Positions 17,082 through 26,740 of a stretch of 64,000 nt of DNA are shown here, one piece after another. Made by a program: the position numbers and the translations under genes. The notes below the pieces were generated by a model. The model was not told the origin of the DNA. It worked only from the letters and a program-made list of their open reading frames with translations, and did not search any database. Position 1 is the first letter of the stretch, and each line of letters opens with the position of its first letter. Source of the stretch: Rhodococcus sp. P-2 (GTDB taxonomy: Bacteria; Actinomycetota; Actinomycetes; Mycobacteriales; Mycobacteriaceae); contig NZ_CP066779.1 in NCBI RefSeq assembly GCF_016598535.1, positions 2,108,001 through 2,172,000 on the forward strand, given 5' to 3'.

Positions 17082-18776
17082 CTAGACTGCGTCGGCGACA
17101 AGGCTGTTCCTCAATACGTTCTTCTGTATCTTTCCCGTTGCCGTGACAGGCAGTTGGTCGACGAACCTGATGGAACGAACCTTCTGATACGGGGCCACCT
17201 TCGCGGCCACGTAGTCCGTCAGTTCCCGCTCCAACAATTTCAGGGCCGACGCAGCCTCGGACGCGAAGTCGCGGTTCAACTGAACGAATGCCGTCACGCG
17301 CTCACCGACCACTGGCGCCTGTTCGCCGACGACGGCTGCCTGTGCAACGGCAGCGTGTGAACACAGAATCTCCTCGAGCGGCTGCGGATACACGTTGTAA
17401 CCCTTGTAGATGATCATGTCCTTCGATCGCCCCACCAGAAACAGGTGCCCCGCCTCGTCCAGCCGCCCCATGTCTCCGGTCGCCAGCCAACCACCGCGGA
17501 ACTGAACCGCAGTCAGTTCCGGCTGGTTCTGGTACCCGTCGGCGATCTGGGGCCCGCGGGCCCAGACCTCACCGACCTCGCCGGCCCCGAGGACTGCCGA
17601 ATTCTCGTCTCTGATCTCGAGTTCGGTGTCGAAGATCGCGACGCCGACGCTGTCCGGCGGCGTCGCGACGTCACAGTTCAAAGGCGCACCCGTCAGGCCC
17701 ATCGTCGCTTCGCTCAGGCCGTATCCCTCCGTGACCCAGGCATTGTCGAAGATCGTTTGCAGGCGCCGCAGCGATGTCGTGTCGAACGGGGCTGCCCCGG
17801 AGTTGATCGCACGCACAGAGGACAAGTCGTGCGATCCGATCTTGTTGCTCGCCAACAACGCGTAGTACATCGCGGGCGAACCGGTGATGTGGGTGACGCC
17901 GAGGCGCTCGATGTCTGCCAACATCCGGTCCGGATCGAAGCGGCCGGTGAAGACAACAGTCGATCCGAGCAGAGTACTGACGTTCTGTCCGACCAAGCCC
18001 AGACCGTGAAAGAGTGGCGCCACCGCGATGTTGACACCTTCGCCCGGAACCAGCGCATGAGGACCGCGATCGACGGTCGACTGCATTCGAAGCCCGCCGA
18101 GTTCGTCGAGTTCGGTGAGAAGCCCAGATCGCCAGGATGCCATCTGGATGACATTCGAGACCAGGTTACGGTTCAGTACGCGAACAGCTTTGGAGCGTCC
18201 GGTCGTACCGCCGGTCAGCTGAAGATGAGCGACGAGCTCCGGATCGACACTGTACGACGTCAGCGGATGCGCCTGCAACAGATCCCCGAATGCAAGAACG
18301 CCCTCCGGCAGAGCCGTTTCGGCCGTCGGCGCCGAAGGTGTCGCGGATACGCACACCACAGCGTCGACGCACTGCGCGGCCGCTGCCAGAACGATTCCGA
18401 CGGATTCGGGGTGCGAGATGACCACGCGTGCCTCCACATCGTCCAACTGATCGCGGAGACCGGCCGGCGGGAGAGTCGGATTGACCGGCGCCACAGCAGC
18501 ACCCGCACACAGCGCCCCGTAGTACGCCACGACATACCACAGGTTGTTCGCCATATGGAGCGCCACCACGTCCCCCGGTTGGGCCCCGAGTGCACGCAAT
18601 CCCCCGGCCGCTCGCTGTGCACGGTCGTACAGCTCGGCGAAGGTGAGTTCAAGGTCGCCGTCTTGCAGCGCAATTCGGTCAGGGTACGCGCGAGCAGCCC
18701 CTGCCAGAACTGCGTCGATTCCTGTCGTCGGATAGTCGAGGCACCGAGGCATATCGGCCGGCCAGGCGAGCGTCAT
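17082..18776 (-). CDS. Acyl-CoA synthetase / AMP-dependent ligase (FadD type)
   Basis: The 564-residue adenylating enzyme activates carboxylic acids to acyl-CoA through acyl-AMP. LQLTGGTTGRSKAV (P-loop-like A3 motif, near residue 195), TEGYGLSEATMGLTG (A5), ATGDMGRLDEAGHLFLVGRSKDMIIYKGYNVYP (A7/A8) and TATGKIQKNVLR (catalytic Lys, A10) are all intact. It is a close relative of the ligase at 31545. It is the third gene of a leftward unit behind an MFS transporter and TesB, which implies uptake followed by activation. Confidence 0.92.
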   Translation of the reverse strand: MTLAWPADMPRCLDYPTTGIDAVLAGAARAYPDRIALQDGDLELTFAELYDRAQRAAGGLRALGAQPGDVVALHMANNLWYVVAYYGALCAGAAVAPVNPTLPPAGLRDQLDDVEARVVISHPESVGIVLAAAAQCVDAVVCVSATPSAPTAETALPEGVLAFGDLLQAHPLTSYSVDPELVAHLQLTGGTTGRSKAVRVLNRNLVSNVIQMASWRSGLLTELDELGGLRMQSTVDRGPHALVPGEGVNIAVAPLFHGLGLVGQNVSTLLGSTVVFTGRFDPDRMLADIERLGVTHITGSPAMYYALLASNKIGSHDLSSVRAINSGAAPFDTTSLRRLQTIFDNAWVTEGYGLSEATMGLTGAPLNCDVATPPDSVGVAIFDTELEIRDENSAVLGAGEVGEVWARGPQIADGYQNQPELTAVQFRGGWLATGDMGRLDEAGHLFLVGRSKDMIIYKGYNVYPQPLEEILCSHAAVAQAAVVGEQAPVVGERVTAFVQLNRDFASEAASALKLLERELTDYVAAKVAPYQKVRSIRFVDQLPVTATGKIQKNVLRNSLVADAV

Positions 18777-18818
18777 GAGTAAAACCTCCAGCTGTTCGGA
18801 ATGGATGGAATGAATCTT

Positions 18819-19700
18819 CTAGTCGATCCGGCGGACCAACGACTCTTGGACCACAGTGGCTACCAAATCTCCTTTCCTACTCCAGAAATGCCCACTCGAG
18901 AGACCGCGCCCGTCGCAGGACGACGGACTGGTTTGCGAGAACAGCATCCAGTCGTCCGCCCGGAACGGGCGGTGGAACCACACAGCGTGATCGAGGGAGG
19001 TCACGATCGCCCTGGATTCTCCTTTGAGCATCGAACGATGCGGCTGGATATCGAGTGACGCTGTCGACGCCAGTGTCATGTCGGAGCCGTACGTGAGCGC
19101 GCAGACGTGGAGCAATGGATTGTCCGGCAAAGCCTGAGCAGGTTTCAGCCACACTGTCTGCTCCGAAAGTCCCGGTACTGCACGGTAGTCCGATACCCGA
19201 TCCTGCGGTACGAAGCGCAGTGACATCACCCGAACCGTAGTCGCGGCCTGATATTCCTCAGGTCGCTCTTTCGCCCAGTGCTCGTACGGATCCGGAAGGT
19301 CCTCGGGTGGTGGCACTTCAGGCATGACCAACTGTCGATCCGCACCGTCTTCGGACAACTTGAAGGAGGCCGACAACGTGAAGATCGGTTCTCCGCCTTG
19401 TCTCGCGGTGACCCGACGACTCCGATACGACCGCCCGTCTCGGAGTCGTTCCACCTCGTAGACGATCGGCTTGGTGGGATCGCCTGCACTGAGGAAGTAG
19501 CCGTGAAGAGAGTGCGCGAGATTTTCCGATGGAACGGAATTTCCCGCTGCGGTCAGAGCCTGGGCTGCCACCTGCCCACCGAACGCCCTCATCGGATGCC
19601 CGGCGTGACAGTATCCGCGAAACTCCTTGCTGCTCAGCTTTTCCAAGGTCAGCAAACTCTCGAAGTCAGGCGAAACATGATGATCGAGGATGGAGGTCAT
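18819..19700 (-). CDS. tesB: Acyl-CoA thioesterase II (TesB)
   Basis: The 293-residue double-hotdog thioesterase hydrolyses acyl-CoA to free acid and CoA. Typical stretches are GHPMRAFGGQVAAQALTAAG, HSLHGYFLSAGDPTKPIVYEVERLRDGRSYRSRRVTARQ, and TSLDHAVWFHRPFRADDWMLFSQTSPSS near the C-terminus. ATG 19700 with GGAGG just upstream is chosen over 19760, which would overlap the transporter gene. It lies 10 bases downstream of the MFS gene, so the two are co-transcribed. It may release CoA when intermediates accumulate. Confidence 0.9.
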   Translation of the reverse strand: MTSILDHHVSPDFESLLTLEKLSSKEFRGYCHAGHPMRAFGGQVAAQALTAAGNSVPSENLAHSLHGYFLSAGDPTKPIVYEVERLRDGRSYRSRRVTARQGGEPIFTLSASFKLSEDGADRQLVMPEVPPPEDLPDPYEHWAKERPEEYQAATTVRVMSLRFVPQDRVSDYRAVPGLSEQTVWLKPAQALPDNPLLHVCALTYGSDMTLASTASLDIQPHRSMLKGESRAIVTSLDHAVWFHRPFRADDWMLFSQTSPSSCDGRGLSSGHFWSRKGDLVATVVQESLVRRID

Positions 19701-19710
19701 CGAAATCGGC

Positions 19711-21090
19711 CTATCGGGCAGCGACAACGGGAGCGTGGGGGCGCACCGAGTTCTTGTCACGGGCAGGATCGATGATGACGATGCCGATGACGGCCACGAC
19801 GAGCGCTACCCCACCGAGGATCTGGAAGGCGGTCGCGTAGCCGTCGCCTCCGTCACCGGCCGCGTCGACGATGCGTCCCATCATGTACGGCGCGATGAAC
19901 CCGCCGAACGCCATGAGCGACAGGAACACCCCGAGTACCCCGGAAATTTGCTTCGGCGGGCACAATTCGCTGACACACGCATTGAGAAGCGGAAGTACCG
20001 GAGTACATATCGCGTAGCCCAACGACACCATGAACACAGCCATGACAGGCGCATCGACGAACGGCAGGAACACCAACAACGTGCCGCCGATCAGCATGCC
20101 GACCGCCGGAAAGACAACCCGAGCAGCACGCATACCGACGCCTCGGGTGATGAGCTTGTCGCTCAACCACGTGCTGCTCAACATGATCGCAAGACCGATG
20201 AGGCTGGGGATGGAGAACATCGATCCAGCCTGAAGTCGCGAATAACCAAGGCCCAGTTCGAAGTACGACGGCAACCAGGTGAGGACTACCGCTGCCAGTG
20301 CATAGGCGGCTGCAATGAGCAGAACACCACCGATGAAGGTGCGGGTGCGGAAGATGTGCAACCAGGGCACGGCCGGCTCAGCGTCAGTCGCAGGTGCTGC
20401 AACCATTTTGGGGCTCGAGCCGTCAGGGCCCGGGTCGGCATCATCTGCCTTACCCGAGTTGGCAGCTCGTCCGTACGGACCCTCCTTCCACACCGCCAGC
20501 CACAGCACAGCCCACAAAAGCCCCGCGATCGCCAATGCGACCAGCGCAGAGCGCCAGCCCCAGGTGACCGCGACGTACGCGAGAATGGGCGCGATCGCAA
20601 TCTTGGCGATCGACGCCGAGCAGGTCAGGACGGCTCCGGGCAAGCCGCGGCGCGCCGGCGCATGCCAGGAGTACGCGGCGGAAAACAGTAGCGGCGAGTT
20701 GGGACCTTCGGCGAAACCGAGAATCATCCGACTCACGAGCAGGGTCACGAAACTGGCTGAGAGCATGAGCGGCAGCATCGCCACGGACCACAGGACGACC
20801 AGCAGAACGAGCGCCCAGCGCAGTCCGAGCCACTTGTCGAGGGCACCGGAGAACAAACCACCGAGCGAGAGCATCAGAAAGAAGGCACTTCCAGCCAGGC
20901 CGATGTCGGAAGCGGAGAGCCCCAATTCCTTGGCCAAGGGCTGGGCGATGATGCCGAGGACTGCTTTGTCGGCAAAGTTGATGACGTACATGGCGACCAG
21001 CACACTGGTCATTCCCCAGGCGACTGTCCTGGATTCGCCTGCTTCTCCGAGCTTGGCCCGAGGCCGACTCACCTGCTGTTCGAGTACCAC
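19711..21090 (-). CDS. MFS transporter, organic-acid type (ACS-like)
   Basis: The 459-residue protein has 12 predicted membrane segments. It shows NFADKAVLGIIAQPLAKELGLSASDIGLAGSAFFLMLSLGGLFSGALDKWLGLRW early and RMILGFAEGPNSPLLFSAAYSWHAPARRG, the pattern of the anion:cation (ACS) and related MFS carriers. GTG 21090 behind AAGGAG is the best start; an in-frame ATG at 21126 lacks a site. It heads the leftward unit with TesB and the ligase, opposite the large rightward operon, so it probably imports that pathway's carboxylic acid substrate. Confidence 0.85.
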   Translation of the reverse strand: MVLEQQVSRPRAKLGEAGESRTVAWGMTSVLVAMYVINFADKAVLGIIAQPLAKELGLSASDIGLAGSAFFLMLSLGGLFSGALDKWLGLRWALVLLVVLWSVAMLPLMLSASFVTLLVSRMILGFAEGPNSPLLFSAAYSWHAPARRGLPGAVLTCSASIAKIAIAPILAYVAVTWGWRSALVALAIAGLLWAVLWLAVWKEGPYGRAANSGKADDADPGPDGSSPKMVAAPATDAEPAVPWLHIFRTRTFIGGVLLIAAAYALAAVVLTWLPSYFELGLGYSRLQAGSMFSIPSLIGLAIMLSSTWLSDKLITRGVGMRAARVVFPAVGMLIGGTLLVFLPFVDAPVMAVFMVSLGYAICTPVLPLLNACVSELCPPKQISGVLGVFLSLMAFGGFIAPYMMGRIVDAAGDGGDGYATAFQILGGVALVVAVIGIVIIDPARDKNSVRPHAPVVAAR

Positions 21091-21159
21091 TAAATCTCCT
21101 TGGACTGGTAAGGGAAGATTCGCCACGACTTCGCCTTTGGCGCTGACATTCCCAACCTG

Positions 21160-21223
21160 GTGATGGGCATCACATCGTGGACTGGGCAGAATTCAATCAC
21201 TAAAAGAGCTTCCTAGCAAGGAA
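21160..21223. promoter_or_regulatory. Small palindromes in the divergent control region 21091-21368
   Basis: GTGATG-GG-CATCAC at 21160-21173 is a perfect 6-base-arm palindrome, and TTCCT-AGCA-AGGAA is at 21210-21223. Both lie in the 278-base gap between the divergent transporter and thiolase operons. They are candidate regulator sites; no regulator gene is adjacent, and the nearest are the GntR (33329) and the double TetR (37073). Confidence 0.4.
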
Positions 21224-21368
21224 TTCGCCGGATAATGTGAATTTGCCATAACTTGAAGCACGGTCGAGATCAATCTAGATACAAACCGCGAAACAAGTTA
21301 TCGTCTATTCACTTAACTGTTTGTCTACGAAGAGCCGACCCCTCAGGTCGGCAACGAAGGAGCCCGCC

Positions 21369-22535
21369 ATGAACGACGCCGTCATCGTCGATGCAGTTCG
21401 CACCCCGATCGGAAAGCGGAACGGAGGACTGTCCGGGGTCCACCCGGTCGACCTGTCCGCCCACGTTCTTCGCGCCCTCACCGAACGCAACGACCTCGAT
21501 CCGAGCACGGTCGACGACGTTTTGTGGGGTTGCGTCAGCCAGGTCGGTGAGCAGGCCGGCGGCGTCGGCCGATACGCCGTGCTCGCCGCAGGTTGGCCCG
21601 AGTCGGTCACCGGTGTGACCGTGGATCGGGCATGCGGGTCCTCGCAGCAGTCCTTGCATTTCGCCGCGGCCGGAATCATCAGCGGCCACTACGACATCGC
21701 GGTCGCCGGTGGCGTCGAGAGCATGAGCCGCGTCCCCATCGGCTCCGCGCGCAGCGCCACGCAATTCGGCAAGCCGTTCGGCCCGTTGGTCCGGCAGCGA
21801 TACAACGGCGTGGAGTTCAACCAGGGCGTGGGCGCGGAAATGATCGCCGAGAACTTCGGACTGACCCGAACGCAGCTGGATCAGCACGCTCTCGACTCTC
21901 ACGAGCGAGCAGCCGCGGCCATCGACGCGGGTGCATTCGAGAGTCAGATCAGCCCCGTGAAGACCACGGCAGAGGACGGAACCGTGTCCATCGTCGACAC
22001 CGACGAGGGAGTCCGTCGCGGGTCGACTCTCGGGCGGTTGGCCGCGCTGCCTACCCCGTTCAAGGACGACGGGCGTGTCACCGCTGCCAACTCGTCACAG
22101 ATCTCCGACGGCGCTGCTGCACTACTGGTCACCAGCAGCGAATTGGCGGCTCGCCGAGGATGGAAGCCCATCGCCAGGGTCCACACCGTGGCATTGGCAG
22201 GCGTCGACCCGATCACCATGGCCACCGGTCCCATTCCGGCCACCGCCAAGGCCCTCGAGCGTTCGGGACTGTCGCTGTCCGACATCGGGGCATTCGAGAT
22301 CAACGAGGCTTTCGCTTCGGTCACTCTGGCTTGGCTGCAGGCGACCGGCGCCGATTATGCCAAGCTCAACCCTCTCGGCGGCGCGATGGCGCTCGGTCAT
22401 CCGCTCGGCGGTTCGGGCGCACGTCTAACGACGACCCTCGTACACCACATGCGCGACAACGGCATTCGGTACGGATTGCAGTCGATGTGCGAGGCTGGCG
22501 GTCAGGCCAATGCCATGATCCTGGAACTGATCTGA
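21369..22535 (+). CDS. Acetyl-CoA acetyltransferase / thiolase
   Basis: The 388-residue thiolase performs the terminal CoA-dependent cleavage of 3-ketoacyl-CoA. The nucleophilic Cys89 (DRACGSSQQ), His344 (GHPLGGSGAR) and second Cys374 (QSMCEAGG) are all present. ATG 21369 follows AAGGAG. It opens the long rightward catabolic operon. It is a clear paralogue of the thiolase at 30377, with the same length and co-linear motifs. Confidence 0.92.
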   Translation: MNDAVIVDAVRTPIGKRNGGLSGVHPVDLSAHVLRALTERNDLDPSTVDDVLWGCVSQVGEQAGGVGRYAVLAAGWPESVTGVTVDRACGSSQQSLHFAAAGIISGHYDIAVAGGVESMSRVPIGSARSATQFGKPFGPLVRQRYNGVEFNQGVGAEMIAENFGLTRTQLDQHALDSHERAAAAIDAGAFESQISPVKTTAEDGTVSIVDTDEGVRRGSTLGRLAALPTPFKDDGRVTAANSSQISDGAAALLVTSSELAARRGWKPIARVHTVALAGVDPITMATGPIPATAKALERSGLSLSDIGAFEINEAFASVTLAWLQATGADYAKLNPLGGAMALGHPLGGSGARLTTTLVHHMRDNGIRYGLQSMCEAGGQANAMILELI

Positions 22536-22572
22536 ATCAGGCCACGCGCCACGGACTCCTTGGAGGAAGCAC

Positions 22573-24105
22573 ATGCAACTGACTCAATTCATTCACCGAT
22601 CCATGCGAGCGGCCCCGGAAACCCCGATGACGGTGTTCGGAGATCGAGTCCGAAGCTGCCGGGAATCGGTCGAACGAATCACGAAACTGGCGGGCGGATT
22701 GCAGGCGATGGGACTGAAACCCGGTGATCGCGTCGCGATACTGGCATTGAATTCGGACTGGTATCACGAGGCACTCCTCGCCTGTTGGTGGTCGGGAGCG
22801 GTGGCCAGTCCCGTCAATACTCGTTGGAGCCCAGCGGAAATCACGTACGCGCTCGAGGATTCCGGCTCGACCTTCCTACTGGTCGACGACAACTTCGCTT
22901 CCGCCGTGGGCGCCCTCCGCGAATCGTGCCCGAGTCTGGCGACTGTGATCTACTGCGGCGACGGACAGGCTCCCGAGGGAATGCTCGACTACGAACGGGT
23001 GATCTCGGAATCGGTGGCCGTCGCCGATCTACGCGTCGGCGGCGACACCCTGGCACTGCTGCTGTACACCGGTGGTACGACGGGCGTACCGAAAGGTGTG
23101 ATGGTCAGCCATCGATCGCTGATCACTTCGGCCTTGGGCACACTCGCCGCAGGAAATGTCGCCGTCAGCGGCGGAGTGAACCTCGCTGTCAATCCTCTGT
23201 TCCACATCGCGGGGATAGTCGGGTGGCTGGCCCAGTCGCTGATGGGCGGCACTCAGGTCTTCTTGTCGAGATTCAATCCGGCCGTATTCCTCGAGGCGGT
23301 CGACCGACATCGGCCGACAACCGTCGGCCTGGTCCCGACGATGCTTCAGATGTTGATCTCGCACGAGGACACGGCTTCCTACGATCTGACCAGTGTTCGA
23401 GTCCTGAGGTATGGGGCCTCTCCCATTTCTCCGACGCTTCTGGGGCAAGTCATGCAGATGTTCCCCAACAGTGCCTTCGCGCAGGGCTACGGGATGACGG
23501 AAACCGCCCACATCAGTGTTCTCAGCCCTGCCGATCATCTGGAAGGCGGCGAGTTGCTCCGTAGCGCCGGTCGCATTCTCCCGCACTGCGAGGTCCGGAT
23601 CGTCGATCCGGCCGGCACGGAACTGCCTCCGGGTGAAGTAGGTGAAATCGTCACGTTCGGCAGCCACATCATGCTCGGGTACTGGAACAAACCGATCGAG
23701 ACCGCCGAGGTACTACGTGACGGATGGATGCACACGGGTGATGCGGGATACCTCGACGAGCGCGGTTACCTGTTCATCGTCGATCGAATCAAGGACATGA
23801 TCGTCACCGGAGGCGAGAACGTCTATTCCACCGAGGTCGAAAACGCCTTGGCTCGACACGAATCCGTGGCAGCGTGCTCTGTCATCGGCCTTCCCGATTC
23901 CCAGTGGGGCGAACGCGTACATGCCGTGGTTGTTCTTCGAGCGGATTCGAGCATGGACGCCGACGCCTTGCGCGCGCACGTGAAGACACTCATCGCCGGG
24001 TACAAGGTTCCTCGCTCCTTCCAGTTCGTCGATGCGTTGCCGGTCAACGGCGCCGGAAAGGTGCTCAAACGCGATCTGCGTGCCCTGGCCGCCGCGTCTG
24101 AGTAG
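22573..24105 (+). CDS. Class I acyl-CoA synthetase (fatty-acid/aryl CoA ligase)
   Basis: The 510-residue adenylating ligase has LLYTGGTTGVPKGVMVSH (A3), AQGYGMTETAHIS (A5), HTGDAGYLDERGYLFIVDRIKDMIVTGGENVYSTEVENAL (A7-A8), and catalytic Lys in NGAGKVLKRDLR. It belongs to a different subgroup from the two longer ligases at 17082 and 31545, closer to short- or medium-chain and aromatic acid ligases. It follows the thiolase after 37 bases. A 164-base gap follows it (24106-24269). Confidence 0.9.
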   Translation: MQLTQFIHRSMRAAPETPMTVFGDRVRSCRESVERITKLAGGLQAMGLKPGDRVAILALNSDWYHEALLACWWSGAVASPVNTRWSPAEITYALEDSGSTFLLVDDNFASAVGALRESCPSLATVIYCGDGQAPEGMLDYERVISESVAVADLRVGGDTLALLLYTGGTTGVPKGVMVSHRSLITSALGTLAAGNVAVSGGVNLAVNPLFHIAGIVGWLAQSLMGGTQVFLSRFNPAVFLEAVDRHRPTTVGLVPTMLQMLISHEDTASYDLTSVRVLRYGASPISPTLLGQVMQMFPNSAFAQGYGMTETAHISVLSPADHLEGGELLRSAGRILPHCEVRIVDPAGTELPPGEVGEIVTFGSHIMLGYWNKPIETAEVLRDGWMHTGDAGYLDERGYLFIVDRIKDMIVTGGENVYSTEVENALARHESVAACSVIGLPDSQWGERVHAVVVLRADSSMDADALRAHVKTLIAGYKVPRSFQFVDALPVNGAGKVLKRDLRALAAASE

Positions 24106-24269
24106 TCAGCCTCCCCCGCCGAACTCGGGAATCAACCATCACTTGCATCAGGTTCTGAAACTTCTTGACAACTGCAGATATCTGGGTCAAAGTGAATATG
24201 CGCTAACCGCGATTCGAAGATCACTCATCAGCTGGCGGACACTTTCGCCCAGATTCCGAGGAGTTTGTC

Positions 24270-24722
24270 ATGACCAGCCTCGACGCCGGAGTCATCGGCA
24301 CCCGAATTCCCGAGCACTCGGTGGAGGTCGAGCGTGGGCGACTCGCCTTCTTCGCCCGCGCCACCGGACAGGACGATCCGATCTACACCGACCGGAGCGC
24401 CGCCGAGCAGGCCGGACACCGCGACCTCCCCGTCCCACCGACCTTCCTGTTCTGTCTCGACATGGAGCGGCCGAATCCGTCCACGTTCTACGCGGATCTC
24501 GGAATCGACATCAGGACGATCCTGCACGGCGAGCAGGAGTTCACCTACCTCCAGACCGCGTATGCAGGTGACACTCTCCAATTCTCCACAGCGGTCACGG
24601 ATTGCTACGCGAAAAAGGCTGGTGCACTGCAGTTCCTGGTCCGCACCACCGAGGTGACCCGCGAGGGTCAAGCGATTGCAACCCTCCGCTCCACCACGGT
24701 CATCCGTGATCCTCGAGCTTGA
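24270..24722 (+). CDS. MaoC-type dehydratase, N-terminal-domain (FAS1-like) subunit
   Basis: The 150-residue single-hotdog protein shows FFARATGQDDPIYTDRSAAEQAGHRDLPVPPTFLFCLDME and TYLQTAYAGDTLQFSTAVTDCYAKKAGALQFLVRTTEVT. This matches the MaoC_dehydrat_N/FAS1 dehydratase region. Such subunits usually pair with a catalytic MaoC subunit as a heteromeric enoyl-CoA hydratase, and the likely partner is the damaged MaoC gene at 28764. The role, hydration of an unsaturated acyl-CoA, follows from the family and the operon. Confidence 0.82.
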   Translation: MTSLDAGVIGTRIPEHSVEVERGRLAFFARATGQDDPIYTDRSAAEQAGHRDLPVPPTFLFCLDMERPNPSTFYADLGIDIRTILHGEQEFTYLQTAYAGDTLQFSTAVTDCYAKKAGALQFLVRTTEVTREGQAIATLRSTTVIRDPRA

Positions 24723-24759
24723 AAACACTCATTCCACCTAGACTGCAAGGACATCGAAC

Positions 24760-25563
24760 ATGGGCACTCTCGACGGCAAGGTCGCCATCGTCTCCGGTTC
24801 CGGCCGCGGGATCGGCCGCGACATCGCACTCCGCCTCGCTTCCGAAGGCGCATCCGTGGTGGTCAACGACCTCGATCCCGAACCGGCACACGAAACGGTC
24901 GAAGACATCAAGGCTGCAGGCGGGCACGCAATCGCCTGTGTCGGATCCGTGACGGACACCGATTTCGCGGAGCGTTTCGTCGGTACCGCGATCGATGCGT
25001 TCGACGGGCTCGACATCATCGTCAACAACGCCGGATTCACCTGGGACACCGTCATCCAGAAGATGACCGACGAGCAGTGGGACACCATTCTCGACGTCCA
25101 TCTGAAGGCACCGTTCCGCATTCTTCGGGCCGCACAGCCCTACATCAAGGCCAACCCCACCACCTACCACCGCAAGGTCGTCAACGTCTCTTCGGTGGCC
25201 GGCCTCTACGGAAACCCCGGACAGTCCAACTACGCAGCCGCAAAGGCTGGAATCGTCGGACTGACAAAGACTCTCGCCAAGGAGTGGGGACGCTACAAGG
25301 TCAATGTCAATGCGGTTGCCTACGGGTTCATCCTCACCCGAATGACCGAAGCGGTTGCCGGCGACGATTCGTTCGTCGAGATCGGCGGCCGCAAGATCAA
25401 GGCCGGTGTCAGCACCGCTGTCATGGAACGAGTCAAGACGTCCAACCCACTCGGTCGCCCGGGTACTCCCGCCGAGGCTGCCGGAGCAGTGTACGTGCTC
25501 TGCACGCAGGACACCGACTACGTCAGCGGGCAGTGCCTGACCGTCGATGCGGGCTCGCGCTAG
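24760..25563 (+). CDS. SDR family 3-hydroxyacyl-CoA dehydrogenase (copy 1)
   Basis: The 267-residue short-chain dehydrogenase has the cofactor loop GSGRGIG (residues 13-19), NNAG near 89-92, and the catalytic set Ser144/145, Tyr158, Lys162 (YAAAK). VVVNDLDPEP after strand 2 indicates NAD preference, because an acidic residue ends that strand. It is nearly co-linear with the SDR at 26741; the two flank the racemase gene. Its likely step is oxidation of 3-hydroxyacyl-CoA to 3-ketoacyl-CoA. Confidence 0.9.
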   Translation: MGTLDGKVAIVSGSGRGIGRDIALRLASEGASVVVNDLDPEPAHETVEDIKAAGGHAIACVGSVTDTDFAERFVGTAIDAFDGLDIIVNNAGFTWDTVIQKMTDEQWDTILDVHLKAPFRILRAAQPYIKANPTTYHRKVVNVSSVAGLYGNPGQSNYAAAKAGIVGLTKTLAKEWGRYKVNVNAVAYGFILTRMTEAVAGDDSFVEIGGRKIKAGVSTAVMERVKTSNPLGRPGTPAEAAGAVYVLCTQDTDYVSGQCLTVDAGSR

Positions 25564-25581
25564 TCTCCCTACCAGCGAAAG

Positions 25582-26721
25582 ATGTCTATTTCCATGACGA
25601 CTGACGCCAGTCCCAACGGTCCACTCGCGGGCCTTCGTATTGTCGAGCTCGGTGGTATCGGACCTGGCCCGTTCTGCGGAATGCTACTAGCCGATCAAGG
25701 CGCCGACGTGATTCGGATCGACCGAAGCACCGAGGTCGGAAACCAGTCCGGACATCCTGTCCTGCATCGTAACCGGCGTTCAGTAGCACTGGATCTCAAG
25801 GATCCGCACGACGTCGACACCGTCTTGAAGATCATCGACACCGCCGACGCGGTCATCGAGGGCTTCAGGCCGGGAGTCACCGAGCGTCTGGGGCTCGGCC
25901 CGGACACCTGCCTGTCCAGGAACCCGAAGCTCGTGTACGGCCGGATGACCGGGTGGGGCCAGGATGGGCCGTTGGCGCAGGAACCCGGCCACGACCTCAA
26001 CTACATTGCCCTGACCGGCGCACTCGGAGCCATGGGAGCCCCGGGGAAGGTCCCTCCGGTTCCTCTGAATCTGGTCGGAGACATGGGCGGTGGCGGAATG
26101 TTGCTGGCACTCGGCATCACAACCGCAATGCTCCGGGCACGAATCGACGGCCGCGGACAAGTGGTCGACGCGGCGATGACCGACGGCACCGCCGTCCAGT
26201 TGGCATTGATCCACGGACTACTCGCGCGAGATCGCTGGGTGGACGAGCGCGCATCCAACATGTTCGACGGCGGCGCTCCCTTCTACCGGAACTATCGTTG
26301 CGCCGACGGCGGATTCATGGCTGTTGGTTGCGTGGAGCCGCAGTTCTACACCGCGACCATGAGAGTGCTCGGCCTGACCGAAGATCCACTGTTCGCACAG
26401 CAACACAACAGAGACGCGTGGACGGCGATGGCCGACCGACTTGCCGAATTGTTCGCGACCCGTACCCGCGACGAATGGGACGCTGCATTCGACATGCAGG
26501 GCGCCTGCGTCTCCCCGGTATTGAATTTCGACGAAGCAGCGGCACACCCGCACAACGCCTTCCGTGCGACGTTCGGCAAGTTCGGCAACGGGCACATCCA
26601 ACCGAATCCAGCTCCGCGTTACTCCGATACACCGGCCGATGACCCGCGTCCCGCACCCGTCATCGGTCAACACACCGACGAAGTGCTCGCCGAAATCGGC
26701 GTAGTCACCGCCGCACGCTGA
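25582..26721 (+). CDS. mcr: Alpha-methylacyl-CoA racemase (CaiB/BaiF class III CoA-transferase family)
   Basis: The 379-residue product has LRIVELGGIGPGPFCGMLLADQGADVIRIDR at the N-terminus and GHDLNYIALTGALGAMG. It also has NLVGDMGGGGMLLALG and CADGGFMAVGCVEPQFY. The His, Asp and Glu in these segments correspond to the catalytic set of mycobacterial MCR/AMACR. The enzyme interconverts 2R- and 2S-methylacyl-CoA so that beta-oxidation can proceed on methyl-branched chains. Its presence is the best clue that the operon's substrate carries an alpha-methyl branch. The start may be 25582 or 25594. Confidence 0.85.
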   Translation: MSISMTTDASPNGPLAGLRIVELGGIGPGPFCGMLLADQGADVIRIDRSTEVGNQSGHPVLHRNRRSVALDLKDPHDVDTVLKIIDTADAVIEGFRPGVTERLGLGPDTCLSRNPKLVYGRMTGWGQDGPLAQEPGHDLNYIALTGALGAMGAPGKVPPVPLNLVGDMGGGGMLLALGITTAMLRARIDGRGQVVDAAMTDGTAVQLALIHGLLARDRWVDERASNMFDGGAPFYRNYRCADGGFMAVGCVEPQFYTATMRVLGLTEDPLFAQQHNRDAWTAMADRLAELFATRTRDEWDAAFDMQGACVSPVLNFDEAAAHPHNAFRATFGKFGNGHIQPNPAPRYSDTPADDPRPAPVIGQHTDEVLAEIGVVTAAR

Positions 26722-26740
26722 AACCGAAAAGGATCGCATC

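Noticed and set aside
17445-18782. 445-codon open frame on the plus strand
   Set aside because: It is the exact opposite-strand shadow of the acyl-CoA ligase (17082-18776), Arg/His/Gln-rich with no recognisable domain or ribosome site.
19690-20691. 333-codon open frame on the plus strand
   Set aside because: It lies antisense to the MFS transporter and has a composition typical of antisense high-GC frames (Arg, Asp, His, Gln); no motif was found.
21240-21320. AT-rich stretch considered as a possible attachment site or origin
   Set aside because: No integrase, tRNA end, DnaA-box cluster or flanking direct repeat is visible; it is more simply the divergent promoter region.
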